From Erpobdella octoculata (Eukaryota; Annelida; Clitellata; Hirudinida; Erpobdellidae): a DNA stretch of 64,000 nt. Below, piece after piece: positions 11,466 to 22,321 of the stretch. Under the pieces are notes generated by a model. That model saw nothing but the letters and a program-made list of their open reading frames with translations. It did no database searches and had not been told where the DNA came from. A program made the position numbers and the translations under genes. Numbering within the stretch: the first letter of the stretch is position 1; each line of letters begins with the position of its first letter. The stretch spans positions 11,583,356 to 11,647,355 of the forward strand of contig OZ022241.1 in NCBI GenBank assembly GCA_963978895.1, written 5' to 3'.

Positions 11466-11670
11466 TAAGATCTTGTAAAACATCGGACAATTTTCATCGG
11501 TGCTAAGGCTATGCTACGATCAAACATCAACGTAGATCAAGGATTAGTCAATGGAGCTATCGGCAACACCACACACATTATTTGGCTTTACTTTCGCCAA
11601 GATCAAATGTATTCAGTAGACCTCATGTCGGTGAATATTGAATTTGGTAGTGGTACCCAACACATCAATG
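11466..11670 (+). pseudogene. PIF1-like helicase fragment (Helitron-type)
   Basis: Encodes FIGAKAMLRSNINVDQGLVN followed by GAIG and a YFRQDQMYSVDL stretch. This is the conserved C-terminal part of PIF1 helicases found in Helitron Rep/Hel proteins and their relatives. No N-terminal ATPase motifs are present. About 70 nt are repeated in inverted orientation at 12035-12104. Confidence 0.7.
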
Positions 11671-11885
11671 TAATATCAGTTCAGTTTCTTATCACTTTAA
11701 AAATCTATTATTAAACTAATACTAAATTTAGTATAAAAATTCTTTGAATTTCTAATGAATTGAAATCAAATGACATTATTTTAAACAAATATATATTTTA
11801 TGGAATACTTTTCAATATCTTAATTTTGCTTATAAAAATTGAACGAGGATACATGTCTTATGGGAATCGCCTCTATAATTTTTCA

Positions 11886-12250
11886 TCCTTTTCATTTCTT
11901 TTAATGCTACTCTGTTGCACAGTTTTATTTTTGTTAATTTTGCACAGTCCAAGTTCTCAATGATCAAACCATCAAAAAGTATTACTCTGCTAAGCGTGAC
12001 ATAAGCCTGGCCTTCTTGAAATAACTCTATTGACTAATCCTTGATCTACGTTGATGTTTGAACGTAGCATAGCCTTATCACCGATGAAAATTGGCAGGTG
12101 TTTTAGTAAACCTTTAGTCTTGTTGGTATCCATCCATTTAGACGATTTGTTCGACATCAATATTACCCCCCCCCCCCCAGTTGCGTTTTCTATATGATCC
12201 TGTGCTGTGAGCCTTGAAGTGGGCGATGACATTTTCCTTACGCTTCTCAA
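11886..12250 (-). pseudogene. PIF1-like helicase fragment, inverted
   Basis: Minus strand: KWMDTNKTKGLLKHLPIFIG, then AMLRSNINVDQGLVN, and after a frame break QEGQAYVTLSRV and FDGLIIENLDCAKL, the C-terminal end of PIF1-type helicases. The part between GLVN and QEGQ present in full proteins is deleted. A 13-nt C run (12166-12178) disrupts the frame upstream. Confidence 0.7.
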
Positions 12251-12800
12251 CTTGCTTGTTTCTTGGATAAATGCGTAAACTTTTCTATAAAATAATCTAG
12301 AAGCAGACAAAGAAACATAAATAAATAAATCGTGACGTCATGAATATTACGCGATCTTCAGATGAATCACGTGCTCACTTTGCTGTTTTAGTAAATTAAG
12401 TGTATTTGTTTATAAAAATATGTCGAATTCAATTGAATAATGTATTGTCTTCCATTATAAAACCATGCTGAAAGTTTCAGCTTCCTAGCTCGTCAAAAAG
12501 CTAGATAAATTTTATTGCTAGATTTGCGTACAGAGAAAGACACAAACAAAGATTGCAACTTGAATAAAAAAATGTAAATAATCAATTTTTTTTTTTTTTT
12601 TTTATAATAGTTTATAGTCCTTTACACCATGTGTTTTAAGACTGAAATGTCTGTATGTAGGAAGCAGCTAAGTACTTCCTGTTGTGGATCATAACTTTTC
12701 CCTCCTCCTTTCTCCAGGCTTGGGACTGGCTCGCAATTAGCGAGGCGGAGTTGTAAATAATCAAACTTTACCGCAACATTTACACAGCTTTTATAATTTA
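12251..12800. other. Unassigned sequence with poly(T) tract
   Basis: An 18-nt T run at about 12586-12603, followed by a GC-richer block (CCTCCTTTCTCCAGGCTTGG) that resembles a small dispersed repeat I cannot name. No gene. Confidence 0.4.
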
Positions 12801-14226
12801 CTAGCAGTGCCCGTAGCGGCTTCGCTCGCATGAAATTAGAAAATTTGAACCGTACATACATAGTAGAGTACTGCACGAATCAATTTTTTAGGTCTCGGCT
12901 CGGCTCGTCGACAACTTGGCCCAGCCCGTTTCAAAAACCGAAATTCCTGTTTCGGCACAGCCCGTCTAATATGGGCCTGGCCCGTTTTTAGAGGCCTAGA
13001 AGTTTTATATACTTGATGAAAAACTTCGGCCCGTCCCACCTTGACTTCAGGTTTAGCCCGGCCAGTCTGAACACTCTAAAATTACTAAAATGTCTATATA
13101 CTTTGTTAAAAATCTCTGCCCGTCCCACCTTGATTTAAGGTTTGGGCAGGGCCGTATGAAGACCCTAAAATAACGGCTTGACCCGTCCGTCCGGTGATAA
13201 ACTAAACTCATCAGGTTTTAACCGGCACAAAACCTCAAAATACTAATTTTCACATCTGTAGCACTTACAGTTTTTGAGTAACAGTTATTTTAAAATCAAA
13301 TAACCCTTTTTCCACTTCACATTTGAGGTCCTGGAAACCAAATTTTTAAAAAATGGTGAAACACGTATATCATTATTTTTACTAAATACTAATTTTAATT
13401 TTGTAGCATTTACAGTTTTTGAGTAGCAGTTACTTTAAAAACCAAGTAACCCTATTTTCCACCCCATATTTGAAGTCCTGGAAACCAAATTTTCAAAAAA
13501 TGGTAAAACACGTATATCATTAGTTCTGGAGTAGAAACCAAATACTAATTTTGACTCCTGTAGCATCTCCAGTTTTCGAGTAGCAGTTACATTGAAAACC
13601 AAATAACCTTATTTTCCACCCCATTTTAAAAAAATGGTGAAACACATATATCTTTATTTTTAGAATAGAAACTAAATACTTATTTTTACATCTGTGGTAT
13701 TTACAGTTTTTGAGTCGCAGTTACATTAAAAACCAAATAACCCTATTTTCCACCCCACATTTGAAGTCTTGGAAACCAAATTTTCAAAAAATGCTAAAAC
13801 ACGTATTTTATTATTTTTGGACTAAAAACTAAATACTAATTTTTACTCCTGTAGCATTCACAGTTTTTGAGTAGCAGCTACTTTAAAAACATAATAACCC
13901 AATTTTCCAACTCACATTTGAGGTCCGGGAAACCGAATTTTCAAAAAATGGTGAAACATTTATTTTTTTATTTTTTAAGAAGAATCCATTTACCAAATTT
14001 CAAAATCTCCTCATTTTTGGTTTTCGAGATATACATTGTTTTAAAAAAAAGTTTGTTTTCCAGTTTCTTCCTCTCAGGAGCAAAATTTTTAAGAATCCTT
14101 TCTTAGTGGATGCTTACGCAATAAAAGTAATATAAGTTCCAAATTTCACGCTCTTAGGATGAGGCGTTTGAGCTCAGCGTTGATTATCAGTCAGTCAGTC
14201 AGGGCATGTTCTTTTATATATATAGA
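12801..14226 (-). mobile_element. Non-autonomous Helitron-like element, copy 2
   Basis: Same ends as 4017-5647: CTAG at 12801-12804 (3' end on the minus strand) and TCTATATATATAAAAGAACA at the 14226 side, with A/T at the target. The head block rich in GCCCG and the tandem repeat of about 155 bp are conserved. It is about 200 nt shorter, with fewer repeat units. It is inserted inside PLE leader coding sequence: the PLE homology resumes immediately at 14228. Confidence 0.65.
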
Positions 14227-14227
14227 T

Positions 14228-14634
14228 ATTTGTAGCCTATTTTGCATTCAACAGTTTCTTCTATAAACCTTGCAAAGCAACAATATCTTTCCTTTCTGAA
14301 ACTGCACCAAGCAACGTTTTAAAATCTTTATTTTTTCCAGCTGACAGGCCAGTTTCGGTTAATTTAACCATCTTTAGAGCTTCATTTTAAACTTTATAAT
14401 AATAAAACGGTATATATAAAAATCGAAAAAGACACTTTCTTAAACTTATAATAATAAACTGAATTAAACAGTAGTTAGTTTGTTTTCAATACATGCAGAG
14501 TTAGACGTAAAATCAATAAAAGTAGCCGAGTATTAATAAACACGCTTTCAGTCTCGCTAGAATACAAATTAAGTGCACAACCAGGCACGCACACAGCTGA
14601 TTTCACGCTCACTTTTTTCCCGTAATTTTTGTCT

Positions 14635-14640
<6 letters not shown>
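14228..14640 (-). mobile_element. Penelope-like leader, third copy (truncated by Helitron)
   Basis: Minus-strand homologue of 7054-7500: non-coding leader, hammerhead-like motif, then the KLTETG coding start, here with in-frame stops. The coding part is cut off at 14227 by Helitron copy 2. On the other side a (TA)n array begins exactly where the leader starts. Confidence 0.55.
14339..14381 (-). ncRNA. Hammerhead-ribozyme-like motif, copy 3 (core defective)
   Basis: AGCT...AGCT stem I, CTAAAGA core (G5 to A), stem II GGTTAA/TTAACC, GAAA, and a stem III region weakened by one change (CCTGT for CCAGT). Same layout as 7333-7375. Confidence 0.45.

Positions 14641-14717
<77 letters not shown>
14638..14717. 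repeat. (AT)n microsatellite
   Basis: About 80 nt between the PLE leader and the 3' end of the LINE. Confidence 0.97.
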
Positions 14718-14719
<2 letters not shown>

Positions 14720-14846
14720 CAAGCAAACACGGTGATGTTTGAGTTTTGAGTTTTGTTTATTATCAGAACCAAAAATATATAAAAAAAAAAAGTCTATAGA
14801 ATCAAGCCATAAAAAAATTAATGTCTGAAAGTTATATTTTTGATGA

Positions 14847-14870
14847 AGAGGAGCTACATCAGGCTCCTCT
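14847..14870 (-). other. Perfect 3' UTR hairpin of the CR1/Rex-like LINE
   Basis: AGAGGAGC / GCTCCTCT arms of 8 bp around an 8-nt loop, just downstream of the ORF2 stop. It is a candidate for the RNA structure recognised by the reverse transcriptase. Confidence 0.6.
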
Positions 14871-14901
14871 ATACTGACAGAAGCTGGAGGACTCGCGACT
14901 C

Positions 14902-17900
14902 CTAAGAGATGCGGTCCTTGAAAGCGTTTACTGTCGGGGCGTCAATTGTGTATTGCGTAAGCGCATTCCATGGAGCGACAATCCGGTTTGTGAAAAAATT
15001 GTATCGCTCTTCGCAACCTCTGACATACTGGCGCTCTAATTTGCAGTTGTGGCCACGCAGGTGGTATGCCGTGTGGCCGGCTGCTCGAGTTTGCGGAACG
15101 GAAAAGCTGACGTCGTCGATGTTGTGGGCGATTTTGAACTGCTCGATCAGGTCACCTCTCGAACGGCGGTCTTGTAGCGTTGTGATCCTAAGCTGTTGCA
15201 GACGATGTTCATAGGGCTGATGTTTTAGTGTTGCAATGATTTTTGTTGCCCGACGTTGGACCTGCTCAAGAAGGTTAATATCGCCCTTTTGATAAGGCGA
15301 CCAAGATTGAACAGCAAATTCAAGATGTGGGCGGACGTAGGAGAGGTAAAGTGTACGCCACAGTATGAGGCTGCGGCTGCGGAAAGCTTTTCTGAGTCGG
15401 CTGAGCATATGATTGGCTGATGACGCTGCTTTTTCGACCTGTGCTCGGACCTTTAGATCATCTGAGACGAGAACACCAAGATCACGTTCGACTTTTGTGA
15501 CTTCGAGTGGTCGCCGCGTGCCGTCAATATGTCTCATAGAGTATTGGTGGGTTATTCTGTGTGAGCGACCGACATGCATGATTTTGCATTTCTCGACATT
15601 GAACTGCATTAGCCAAGTGAATGACCACTCAACTGCACGGTCAATGTCAGCCTGGAGGGATAAAATGTCGGAAGCTGACTTGATGATGCCAATGATTTTG
15701 CTGTCGTCCGCGTACATTTTGATTTGGTGTGTGATAGTGTCCGGTAAGTCGTTAATATATAACACAAAAAGTAGTGGACCAAGAACAGAGCCTTGAGGAA
15801 CGCCACTTGTCACATTCTTCCACTCGGACTCGCAGCCTTCAATCAAAACGCGCTGCTTCCTATCATTCAGCCACGCTTCGATCCATGTGAGTAGCATACC
15901 ACGGATGCCGTAAGCTTTTAGTTTATGCAGTAGGCGTTTGTGAGGTACTCTGTCGAATGCTTTGGCAAAATCTGTATATACTACGTCAGCCACATAGCCG
16001 CAATGAACAGCTTCAGTGAGTATGTCGCGAGTTTCAAGTAGATTTGTCAAGCAGCTTTTTTTCTTGAGAAAACCATGTTGATGTTTGCTGATTAAGCCGT
16101 TGACGACGCAGTGCTGCATGATGTGTTCATGTAGAATGCCTTCCATTACTTTACAGGGCACAGGAGTGAGAGAGACAGGCCTGTAGTTAGAAGGCTTGAG
16201 CTTGCTGCCTTTTTTGAAGATAGGGGAAACATTTGATTTTCTCCATGTGTCCGGTATAACTCCGGACATGAAGGAGCGCTTGTAGATGAGAGCCAAGGGT
16301 GTGGCAAAGGCAGCTGCGCAATTGCTGAGAACGCGTGGGTGCAAACCGTCAAGACCCATCGATTTAGTTTTGTCTAAGCTGTGGAGTCTTTTTTGAAGAA
16401 TAGCTGCAGAAAAACAACTTTCATTTACATCGCAGATTGATTCGGTGCGATCTGTAAAAGCAGGCATGTAACCCTCAGGTTCGATGACAAAAACAGATTG
16501 AAAATAGTCATTGAGGGAAGAACAGATTTTTTCACGGTCCGCAGTTATGGTGCCGTCGGCTGTCTGAATAGAGTTGATGTCGTCTTTGACAAACTGCTTG
16601 CTACGGACATGTGAATGAAGAAGTTTTGGATTGGATTTGGAAGCGCTGACTAGTTGTTCCTCATACATGAGAATTGCCGACTTGACTGTTTTAGCTACAC
16701 GCTTGCAAGCCTCTCGATGAGATTCTCGTAGAATAACTGCAGAGTCGCGCCCCGATGCGATGTATTTAGCCCAGACCTCGCGTTTGACTCTAGCTGCTTT
16801 TATAACTTCGGGTGTTACCCAAGGTTCTTTTTTCCGGACAAATGGAGTTGTTGTAGATGGGATGTGTAGTGCAACCGCTTCGTTGTATCGGTCGATAAGA
16901 AGCTGATAAGTGTCAGGTACTGAAAGGCCATCAAATAAGTTTTCCCAGTCGGTGTTTGAAATACGAGAAGACAGCGCATTGTAGTCAGCTTTGCTCCATA
17001 TAAAACGTTTGTGCGACGGAGAAACACGTGAATTGTTCAGACCGGCCACAGCGAACCGACCGGTTATAAAGCAATGGGATTGGCCCATGGGCGTGTATCC
17101 AAGTGAGTCAGCTTCAAGTATCTCGATAGCTCGGTCGGGGTCGTTGGTAATAATGAGGTCAAGAGTGCTGCTAGGTGTAACGTAACGATTACAGCGGTAC
17201 GTGGGAAACGTGACAAGCTGTGTAAGGTGCCAGTCGTTGAGGCACTCTTGAAATCTAATGTCACTAGGATGTTCGTTACCTATATGGGCAACTGTTGCCA
17301 CGCCACCACCCACGTCGATTGGAGCATATTTTGTGTGAGAGAAATTAAAATCGCCATAGAGCAACATAAATGAGCAGCTCAAGGCGGAAAGTGAGCTACG
17401 AGCTGTTGTGACTGAAGCAATACATTGCGTGAGATAGTCGTCGTTCAAGTCATGAGGGCGATATAAACAACCAACGAGGAAAGTTTCTCCACCGAAACAA
17501 ATGACTCGCCAGACTTGTTCAATAGCTGGAGAGTTGAGCTGAGGAATGCCAGTCTCACTGGTCACAACTTTATCCACAACGTAAATCGCAACACCTCCTC
17601 CAGCGCTCCTCTCTCTGTCTTTACGGTGCAGTTGATAGCCAGCTATGGAGGTGTCTGAGGATTCGTTAAACCATGTTTCCACAAAAAACATGGCATGTGG
17701 TCTAAGCGATTGGTCGAGGGCTGCTATTCTTGCTGTTAGCTCATCGCGTTTATCTTTATTGAGCGAGCATGGGTTGTTGGACCAAAACCGAAAGTGATTT
17801 AGAGACGAGGTAGGTGAAGAGGATTTGAGCTGGCTTTTCTTGTTGGGGTGACGCATTCTCTGTGGCTTTTGCAAGAGTGAATTATTGGGCCTTCTTGAAT

Positions 17901-17961
17901 TTGTGCAGTTGATTGCCACGGATGCCGTATCGAAAGGGCGAATCATTACCAAGTTGAGCAT
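14902..17961 (-). CDS. LINE ORF2: endonuclease and reverse transcriptase
   Basis: An open frame of 1019 codons from a real ATG to TAG. The N-terminal third is an APE-type endonuclease (VETWFN, GGGVAIYV, LLYGDFNFSH, STLDLIIT). The middle is reverse transcriptase: SNYRPVSLTPVPCK, YTDFAKAFDRVPHKRL with the first catalytic Asp, [14 protein letters not shown], and MYADD at about residue 745. The C-terminal region has RRSRGDLIEQFK and the NFFTNRIVAPWNAL motif of CR1/Rex-like LINEs. There is no RNase H. It nicks target DNA and primes cDNA synthesis from its own RNA. Length is normal and no breaks are seen, so it could encode active enzyme, although the element lacks a 5' end. It overlaps ORF1 by 80 nt in another frame. 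Confidence 0.88.
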   Translation of the reverse strand: MLNLVMIRPFDTASVAINCTNSRRPNNSLLQKPQRMRHPNKKSQLKSSSPTSSLNHFRFWSNNPCSLNKDKRDELTARIAALDQSLRPHAMFFVETWFNESSDTSIAGYQLHRKDRERSAGGGVAIYVVDKVVTSETGIPQLNSPAIEQVWRVICFGGETFLVGCLYRPHDLNDDYLTQCIASVTTARSSLSALSCSFMLLYGDFNFSHTKYAPIDVGGGVATVAHIGNEHPSDIRFQECLNDWHLTQLVTFPTYRCNRYVTPSSTLDLIITNDPDRAIEILEADSLGYTPMGQSHCFITGRFAVAGLNNSRVSPSHKRFIWSKADYNALSSRISNTDWENLFDGLSVPDTYQLLIDRYNEAVALHIPSTTTPFVRKKEPWVTPEVIKAARVKREVWAKYIASGRDSAVILRESHREACKRVAKTVKSAILMYEEQLVSASKSNPKLLHSHVRSKQFVKDDINSIQTADGTITADREKICSSLNDYFQSVFVIEPEGYMPAFTDRTESICDVNESCFSAAILQKRLHSLDKTKSMGLDGLHPRVLSNCAAAFATPLALIYKRSFMSGVIPDTWRKSNVSPIFKKGSKLKPSNYRPVSLTPVPCKVMEGILHEHIMQHCVVNGLISKHQHGFLKKKSCLTNLLETRDILTEAVHCGYVADVVYTDFAKAFDRVPHKRLLHKLKAYGIRGMLLTWIEAWLNDRKQRVLIEGCESEWKNVTSGVPQGSVLGPLLFVLYINDLPDTITHQIKMYADDSKIIGIIKSASDILSLQADIDRAVEWSFTWLMQFNVEKCKIMHVGRSHRITHQYSMRHIDGTRRPLEVTKVERDLGVLVSDDLKVRAQVEKAASSANHMLSRLRKAFRSRSLILWRTLYLSYVRPHLEFAVQSWSPYQKGDINLLEQVQRRATKIIATLKHQPYEHRLQQLRITTLQDRRSRGDLIEQFKIAHNIDDVSFSVPQTRAAGHTAYHLRGHNCKLERQYVRGCEERYNFFTNRIVAPWNALTQYTIDAPTVNAFKDRIS

Positions 17962-18430
17962 TGAGTTTGTTTCTTTCTTGCCTCAACTGGTAGTCTAATT
18001 GTCTTTCTGCCTCTGTTAAATCCGGGCTGATATAAACGGCCTTGTACGTACTGTTGCTTCTCAAACCTTTAGCTGCCAAGAGGGTCGGGTTTCTGAGACT
18101 TGCATCAGTTAGTTCCACGAGGATTGGGCCCGGTTTTGCTTGATCTTTGGATCTTAATCTCTTTATGCATACTGGTTTTACATCAGACTTGCCGATTGAA
18201 CAAAAAAGATCTTTTACAAACTTTTCGTCTTCAGATCTTTTGTCAACTTGCACTGCACACGACGGTTCCGGAACTCCGTAAACGATAACATTTTTTTTCC
18301 TTTTCTCTCTATCATTCAGTTCATTCATGGAAGCATTCACAACTACTAACTGCGCAGCTGGCTGTTTTGATTTTCCGCCACCTGATTTAACTACCTGAAC
18401 CCAATCGTTACCGATAGTCGGAGGTTGCAA
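17882..18430 (-). CDS. LINE ORF1, 5'-truncated
   Basis: A frame of about 182 codons with VIVYGVPEP, IKRLRSK, AKGLR and VYISPDLTEAER motifs and a basic C-terminus, as in ORF1 proteins of many invertebrate CR1-like LINEs. These proteins bind the element RNA. The first listed codon is a TTG. Coding continues upstream about 25 codons (including TVIKKLTTELTA) to a stop near 18508, so the true N-terminus is missing. Overlap with ORF2 suggests reinitiation or frameshifting in the intact element. Confidence 0.7.
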   Translation of the reverse strand: MQPPTIGNDWVQVVKSGGGKSKQPAAQLVVVNASMNELNDREKRKKNVIVYGVPEPSCAVQVDKRSEDEKFVKDLFCSIGKSDVKPVCIKRLRSKDQAKPGPILVELTDASLRNPTLLAAKGLRSNSTYKAVYISPDLTEAERQLDYQLRQERNKLNAQLGNDSPFRYGIRGNQLHKFKKAQ

Positions 18431-18510
18431 TGATGATTTTGCTGCTGTTAATTCGGTGGTCAGCTTCTTGATTACAGTTAAATTGTCTTTATCTTTGGTC
18501 TCTAGGAAAT

Positions 18511-19020
18511 GTTATTATGAAGGAATTATATGGTGACTTTGTTTATAAATGTTGAATTATATTATTACTGTCTGAATGTAAATTTGATTATTATTATATT
18601 TTCAAGAAATTTATTTAGTCATTTCTACCATCTTGTTAATTTGTGTATTGAATGTATATTCAGTTTACTCACGAAAGTCTCATTTGCGCGGGTCATCCTT
18701 GAGCGAGATTCATCTTTTCGGATGCTCCCTTTGGCATTACTATTTTTTATTTTGTGGTTTGCACTCGTTCTCAGTTTTTTTTCGTTCAACTTGTTTTACT
18801 GTAGAATGTTTCTGTTATGCCCAATAAACCAAATTAAAAAAAAATTGGCACAATCATATTTTTTTCCAGTTTATTAACTCGTTTAAGTCCAAATTTTTTT
18901 ATTAAGATTTTTAATTTTTTTGCCTAATTATTTAAAATTTTTGCTCATGTTTTAACATGCATATTTTTATTTTTGACAATTTTCAAACAAAACATTGCAA
19001 TTTGCATGTGTTAGTTTTGC
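18511..19020 (+). other. Transposon-like 3' UTR and AT-rich spacer
   Basis: A plus-strand segment ends in CCCAATAAACCAAATT followed by an A run at about 18818-18845. This resembles a polyadenylated 3' end of an unidentified element. No convincing coding sequence; a 115-codon hydrophobic frame here looks incidental. Confidence 0.4.
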
Positions 19021-19024
19021 GAAC

Positions 19025-19494
19025 ATTGGTCCAATAAGCTGTGGAAAGCGATCGAAGTTTTAACAGTCATTGATCTTGAGCTGCACAGACTAAAGGTTGA
19101 TGTAGCAGCCCTACAGGAAACGCGTCTCCTAGAGTATGGATCCTTGAGAGAGGAACACTACACGTTCTTTTGGCAGGGGGAAAAAGACGAAGAAACCAGG
19201 GAACACGGAGTCGGCTTCGCCATCAAGATCACCCTGCCTAGCATGACTGAACCTTTTTTCCCGCGGCACAGAGAGAATCCTCACTCTACGCTTTTTCACA
19301 GCATCTGATACTGCAACTTTTTTGTGAATCTATGCACCTACCAAGCAGGCCAGCGCCGAGACTAAAGATCAGTTTTACAAACAACTAAACAACGTTGTTG
19401 CCGCTGTCCCTGCTTCTGAACACCTTTACCTTTTGAGAGATTTTAACGCCGGGCTGGTTCTGACCATGACTCTTGGCAAGGTGTGCTGGGTCAC
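19025..19494 (+). pseudogene. RTE-like LINE, endonuclease part (left of BEL insertion)
   Basis: Encodes LHRLKVDVAALQETRL, EHYTFFWQGEKDEETREHG and GVGFAIK, then in a shifted frame APTKQASAETKDQFY and a degraded FNAGL site in place of GDFNA. This is the APE endonuclease of the LINE family whose domain is often annotated as craniofacial-development-protein-2-like. Frameshifts and stops show decay. The rest of the protein resumes at 61614 after the 42-kb insertion. Confidence 0.8.
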
Positions 19495-19540
19495 TGTTGA
19501 ATTTGAATATTTGATTTTTTGTGTTTATGTTTTTAGAGTC
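19495..19540 (+). repeat. 5' LTR remnant of the BEL/Pao element
   Basis: 46 nt match the start of the LTR at 61371 with one mismatch; coding sequence follows directly. The remaining roughly 200 nt of LTR and the primer site are deleted. Confidence 0.85.
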
Positions 19541-19557
19541 TTTTAAAGAAGAGAAAG

Positions 19558-21973
19558 ATCCTGCAAAAGAAAGCATGTCTGATTTGTTTGAAACTAGGGC
19601 ACATAGCTAAAACATGCAAAACATACTTGAAGTGTATGGTGTGTCAGGGAAAGCATGTGACCTTAATGTGCCCACAACTGAAAATAAATCGAAAGGCAGA
19701 AATGATGAAATTTAGCAGTCAATCAGATGATCAAGTACTATTAGTGCATTCTCAGTTGAATTGCACCAATGAAGTTTTGTTGCAGACACTACAGTGTATT
19801 GTTAAAAATGGAGAAAAACAAAAGAAAATAAAAGTGTTATTTGACCCAGGATCTCAGAAGTCCTACATTCTGGAGAAGACTGCTTGTCAACTGGCATTCA
19901 ACTCACAAGGCCAAGTTGAACTTTGTCATCTTTTATTTGGTGGTTCTAAAGATCTTCAACAGCACAAAAGGTACAACATTGAAATCCATGGAACTCATAA
20001 TAAATATAGTTCTAAATTGACAGTGTTTGGTCACGAGAAAATATGCAGTGGTATTCCAAAAATGACTAGAGGGCCATGGATTTCAGAATTAAAATAGACA
20101 AAAATATTTGTAGATGACCTTAGAGAAGACAGAGGTGAAATTGAACTTTTTATCGGCTCTGATTATTATGCCAAGTGGCTGACGGGTCGAAAATGTTGTT
20201 TGAGAAAGGGACTTGTGGCTCTAGAGACTTACTTTGGGTTGACGCTGTCTAGAAAATAAAAGAAGGCAAACAATGGAGTAGAAGCTAGCTCAGCAATGCA
20301 TGTTATTTCAATGTTAGGGTCTGAAGGCAGTGTTTCTGATCTCTGGAATCTTGAAGCTAATGGAATCCAAGATCCGGAGGAGCGAAAAACACGGATAGAA
20401 AGAGAAATAGAAACAAAGGAAAATTTTCCCAAGACTGTGACTCATTCTGATGAAGGTCGTTATATTGTGACTCTGCCATGGATTGATGAAGACCTTGAAA
20501 TTCCAAACAACCGAGAAATTGCAGAAAAAGACTTGTGAAAATGATAAAAAAACTTCTAAAAAATGGCTTCCATGAAAAATACCAAAATGTTCTTGACGAG
20601 TGGCTGTCAGAAAGTATAATTGAGACTGTAGATGAAGACAAGATAGGAAGACGATGTCATTACCTACCTCATCGAGCAGTACTGAAACCACTCCAATACG
20701 ACCAGTGTTTGATGCGTCGTGTAAAACTGGTAGAGCGCCATCATTGAACGAAATGTTAGAAAAAGGGCCAAATCTTTCAGAGTTTCTGCCATCCATATTG
20801 CTAAGATTTCAAGAAAATAAAATTTGTCTTGTAGCAGATATCAGAAAGGCATTTCAGATGATTGAAGTTGATGAAAAGGATAGAGATTTTATCAGATTTT
20901 TATGGTGGGAAGACCCAGTTACTAAAAAATTCAAAGTTTACCGACATAAAAGAGTTGTGTTTGGAGTGAACTGTAGCTTATTTCTGCTGGCTGCTGTGAT
21001 TGAACTGCATCTGAAATCTGATTCTGGTGAACATGCAGTGTTGTCTCGAAAGCTTTTAGAGTCTCTGTATGTAGACAATTGTGTAACTTCAGTGAACTCA
21101 TTTGAAGAATATGAAAATTTCAGAAAGCATTCTGTTAATGTTATGTCTGAAGCAAAGATGGATTTACGAAACTGGGAATGTACTCATCAGAAAGAGATCG
21201 GATTTGAACACAGGAGTTTAACAGAAAATCATCAGGAACACAGTAGGATTTTGCTTACCAAAGTACATCTGGGATAAGTTAGAAGATACTTTATCATGTG
21301 CTGTGCCTGAACGAGATGCCAGTGAAATTGTAACAAAACGTGAAATTTTGTCATTTGTGAGTAAATTGTTCGATCCAATCGGTTTTGTTAGCCCCGTGTT
21401 GCTGCCACTTAAATTAATTTTACAAGGTACTTGGTCGGCAAAGCAAGAATGGGATGAAGCACTACCAAATGAAGCAGTTATCAAGTTTGAAAAATGTTAC
21501 AAAAAACTTCAGTGCATTAAACACATTAAAATAAAGAGAAACATTGCTGGAGACAAAAATGTACGGGAAAATCGATGTGAATTACATACATTCTGCGATG
21601 CCAGTCAAGATGCCTATGCAGCAGTGGTGTTTCCAAGAGCAGAAAACAAAAGTGGTCAAGTGTCAGTTCAGTTAATAATGGCACCAGATTGGCACCACTC
21701 AAAAGGCTGACGATACCAGGATTAGAATTGCTGGCTTGTGTTATAGGAGCTCGATTGACTAGTTTTGTGACAGAAGCGTTAAAGTTAAAAAACATTCAAA
21801 GTTTCATGTGGAGCGATTCTACAACAGAAAAAAATGACCAATCGGGCACATTTGTTAAAAACCGTGTGAAAGAAATTTGTGCACTCTCTAAAGTTGATGA
21901 ATGGCGACACTTACCAGGCTTTAACAATCCTGCTGATCTTCCATCAAGAGGCTGTTTTCCAACTCAGTTGTAA
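19558..21973 (+). pseudogene. BEL/Pao gag-pol remnant: zinc knuckles, protease, RT, RNase H start
   Basis: Two gag knuckles (CLICLKLGHIAKTC at 19576, CMVCQGKHVTLMC) are followed by a DPGSQ protease active site at about 19844 and a spacer with FIGSDYYAKWLTGRK and DLWNLEANGI. The reverse transcriptase has RPVFDAS, ADIRKAFQMIEV, FGVNCSLFLLA and a YVDN box. LFDPIGFVSPVLLPLK, the HTFCDASQDAYAAV RNase H start and NPADLPSRGC follow. Stops or frameshifts occur near 20095, 20258, 20538, 20700, 21277 and 21708. This is a dead copy of a retroelement polyprotein. The YVDN variant of the catalytic box is known in BEL relatives. Confidence 0.85.
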
Positions 21974-22321
21974 TAATCCAGATGGTGTGTCACGGTTGTC
22001 TCCGTTTTGTTTGTTTGTTGTTTGATTTAACGTCCTTTTCCGACTTGAAGTCGATTTGGACGGTGGTGGCTCCAAAATGTTGAAAACATCAAATGAGAGA
22101 CAGCAACATATTAGCTCCGATTTGAAGAGAAATAATCGAATTTAGAATTTCTTCGCAAAAAGTGGTCAGAAGTGACAATCGTGCTGTGTCAATTGCAGCC
22201 AATCAGGAGAATTCTCTTTTGTAGCACGTGGTGTTTTAACAATTTTTTTTCCCAGTTTGCTTTTTATCGTTGTTGGCCGACCTGGTTGATGATGTTGATC
22301 GACAGCTGGGGCGTGGTTATA

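Larger units (their letters stand above)
14718..18510 (-). mobile_element. CR1/Rex-like LINE, nearly complete, 5'-truncated in ORF1
   Basis: Two overlapping ORFs on the minus strand (ORF1 17882-18430, ORF2 14902-17961) and a 3' UTR of about 180 nt. The 3' UTR contains a perfect 8-bp hairpin (14847-14870) and ends at a TA array. ORF1 is open upstream of its listed start only to about 18508, where a stop appears. There is no 5' UTR, so the element is truncated at its 5' end. Confidence 0.8.

Noticed and set aside
18530..18877. 115-codon hydrophobic frame as a membrane protein
   Set aside because: Sequence is AT-rich, ends in AATAAA and an A run, and resembles a transposon 3' UTR; no family motif.
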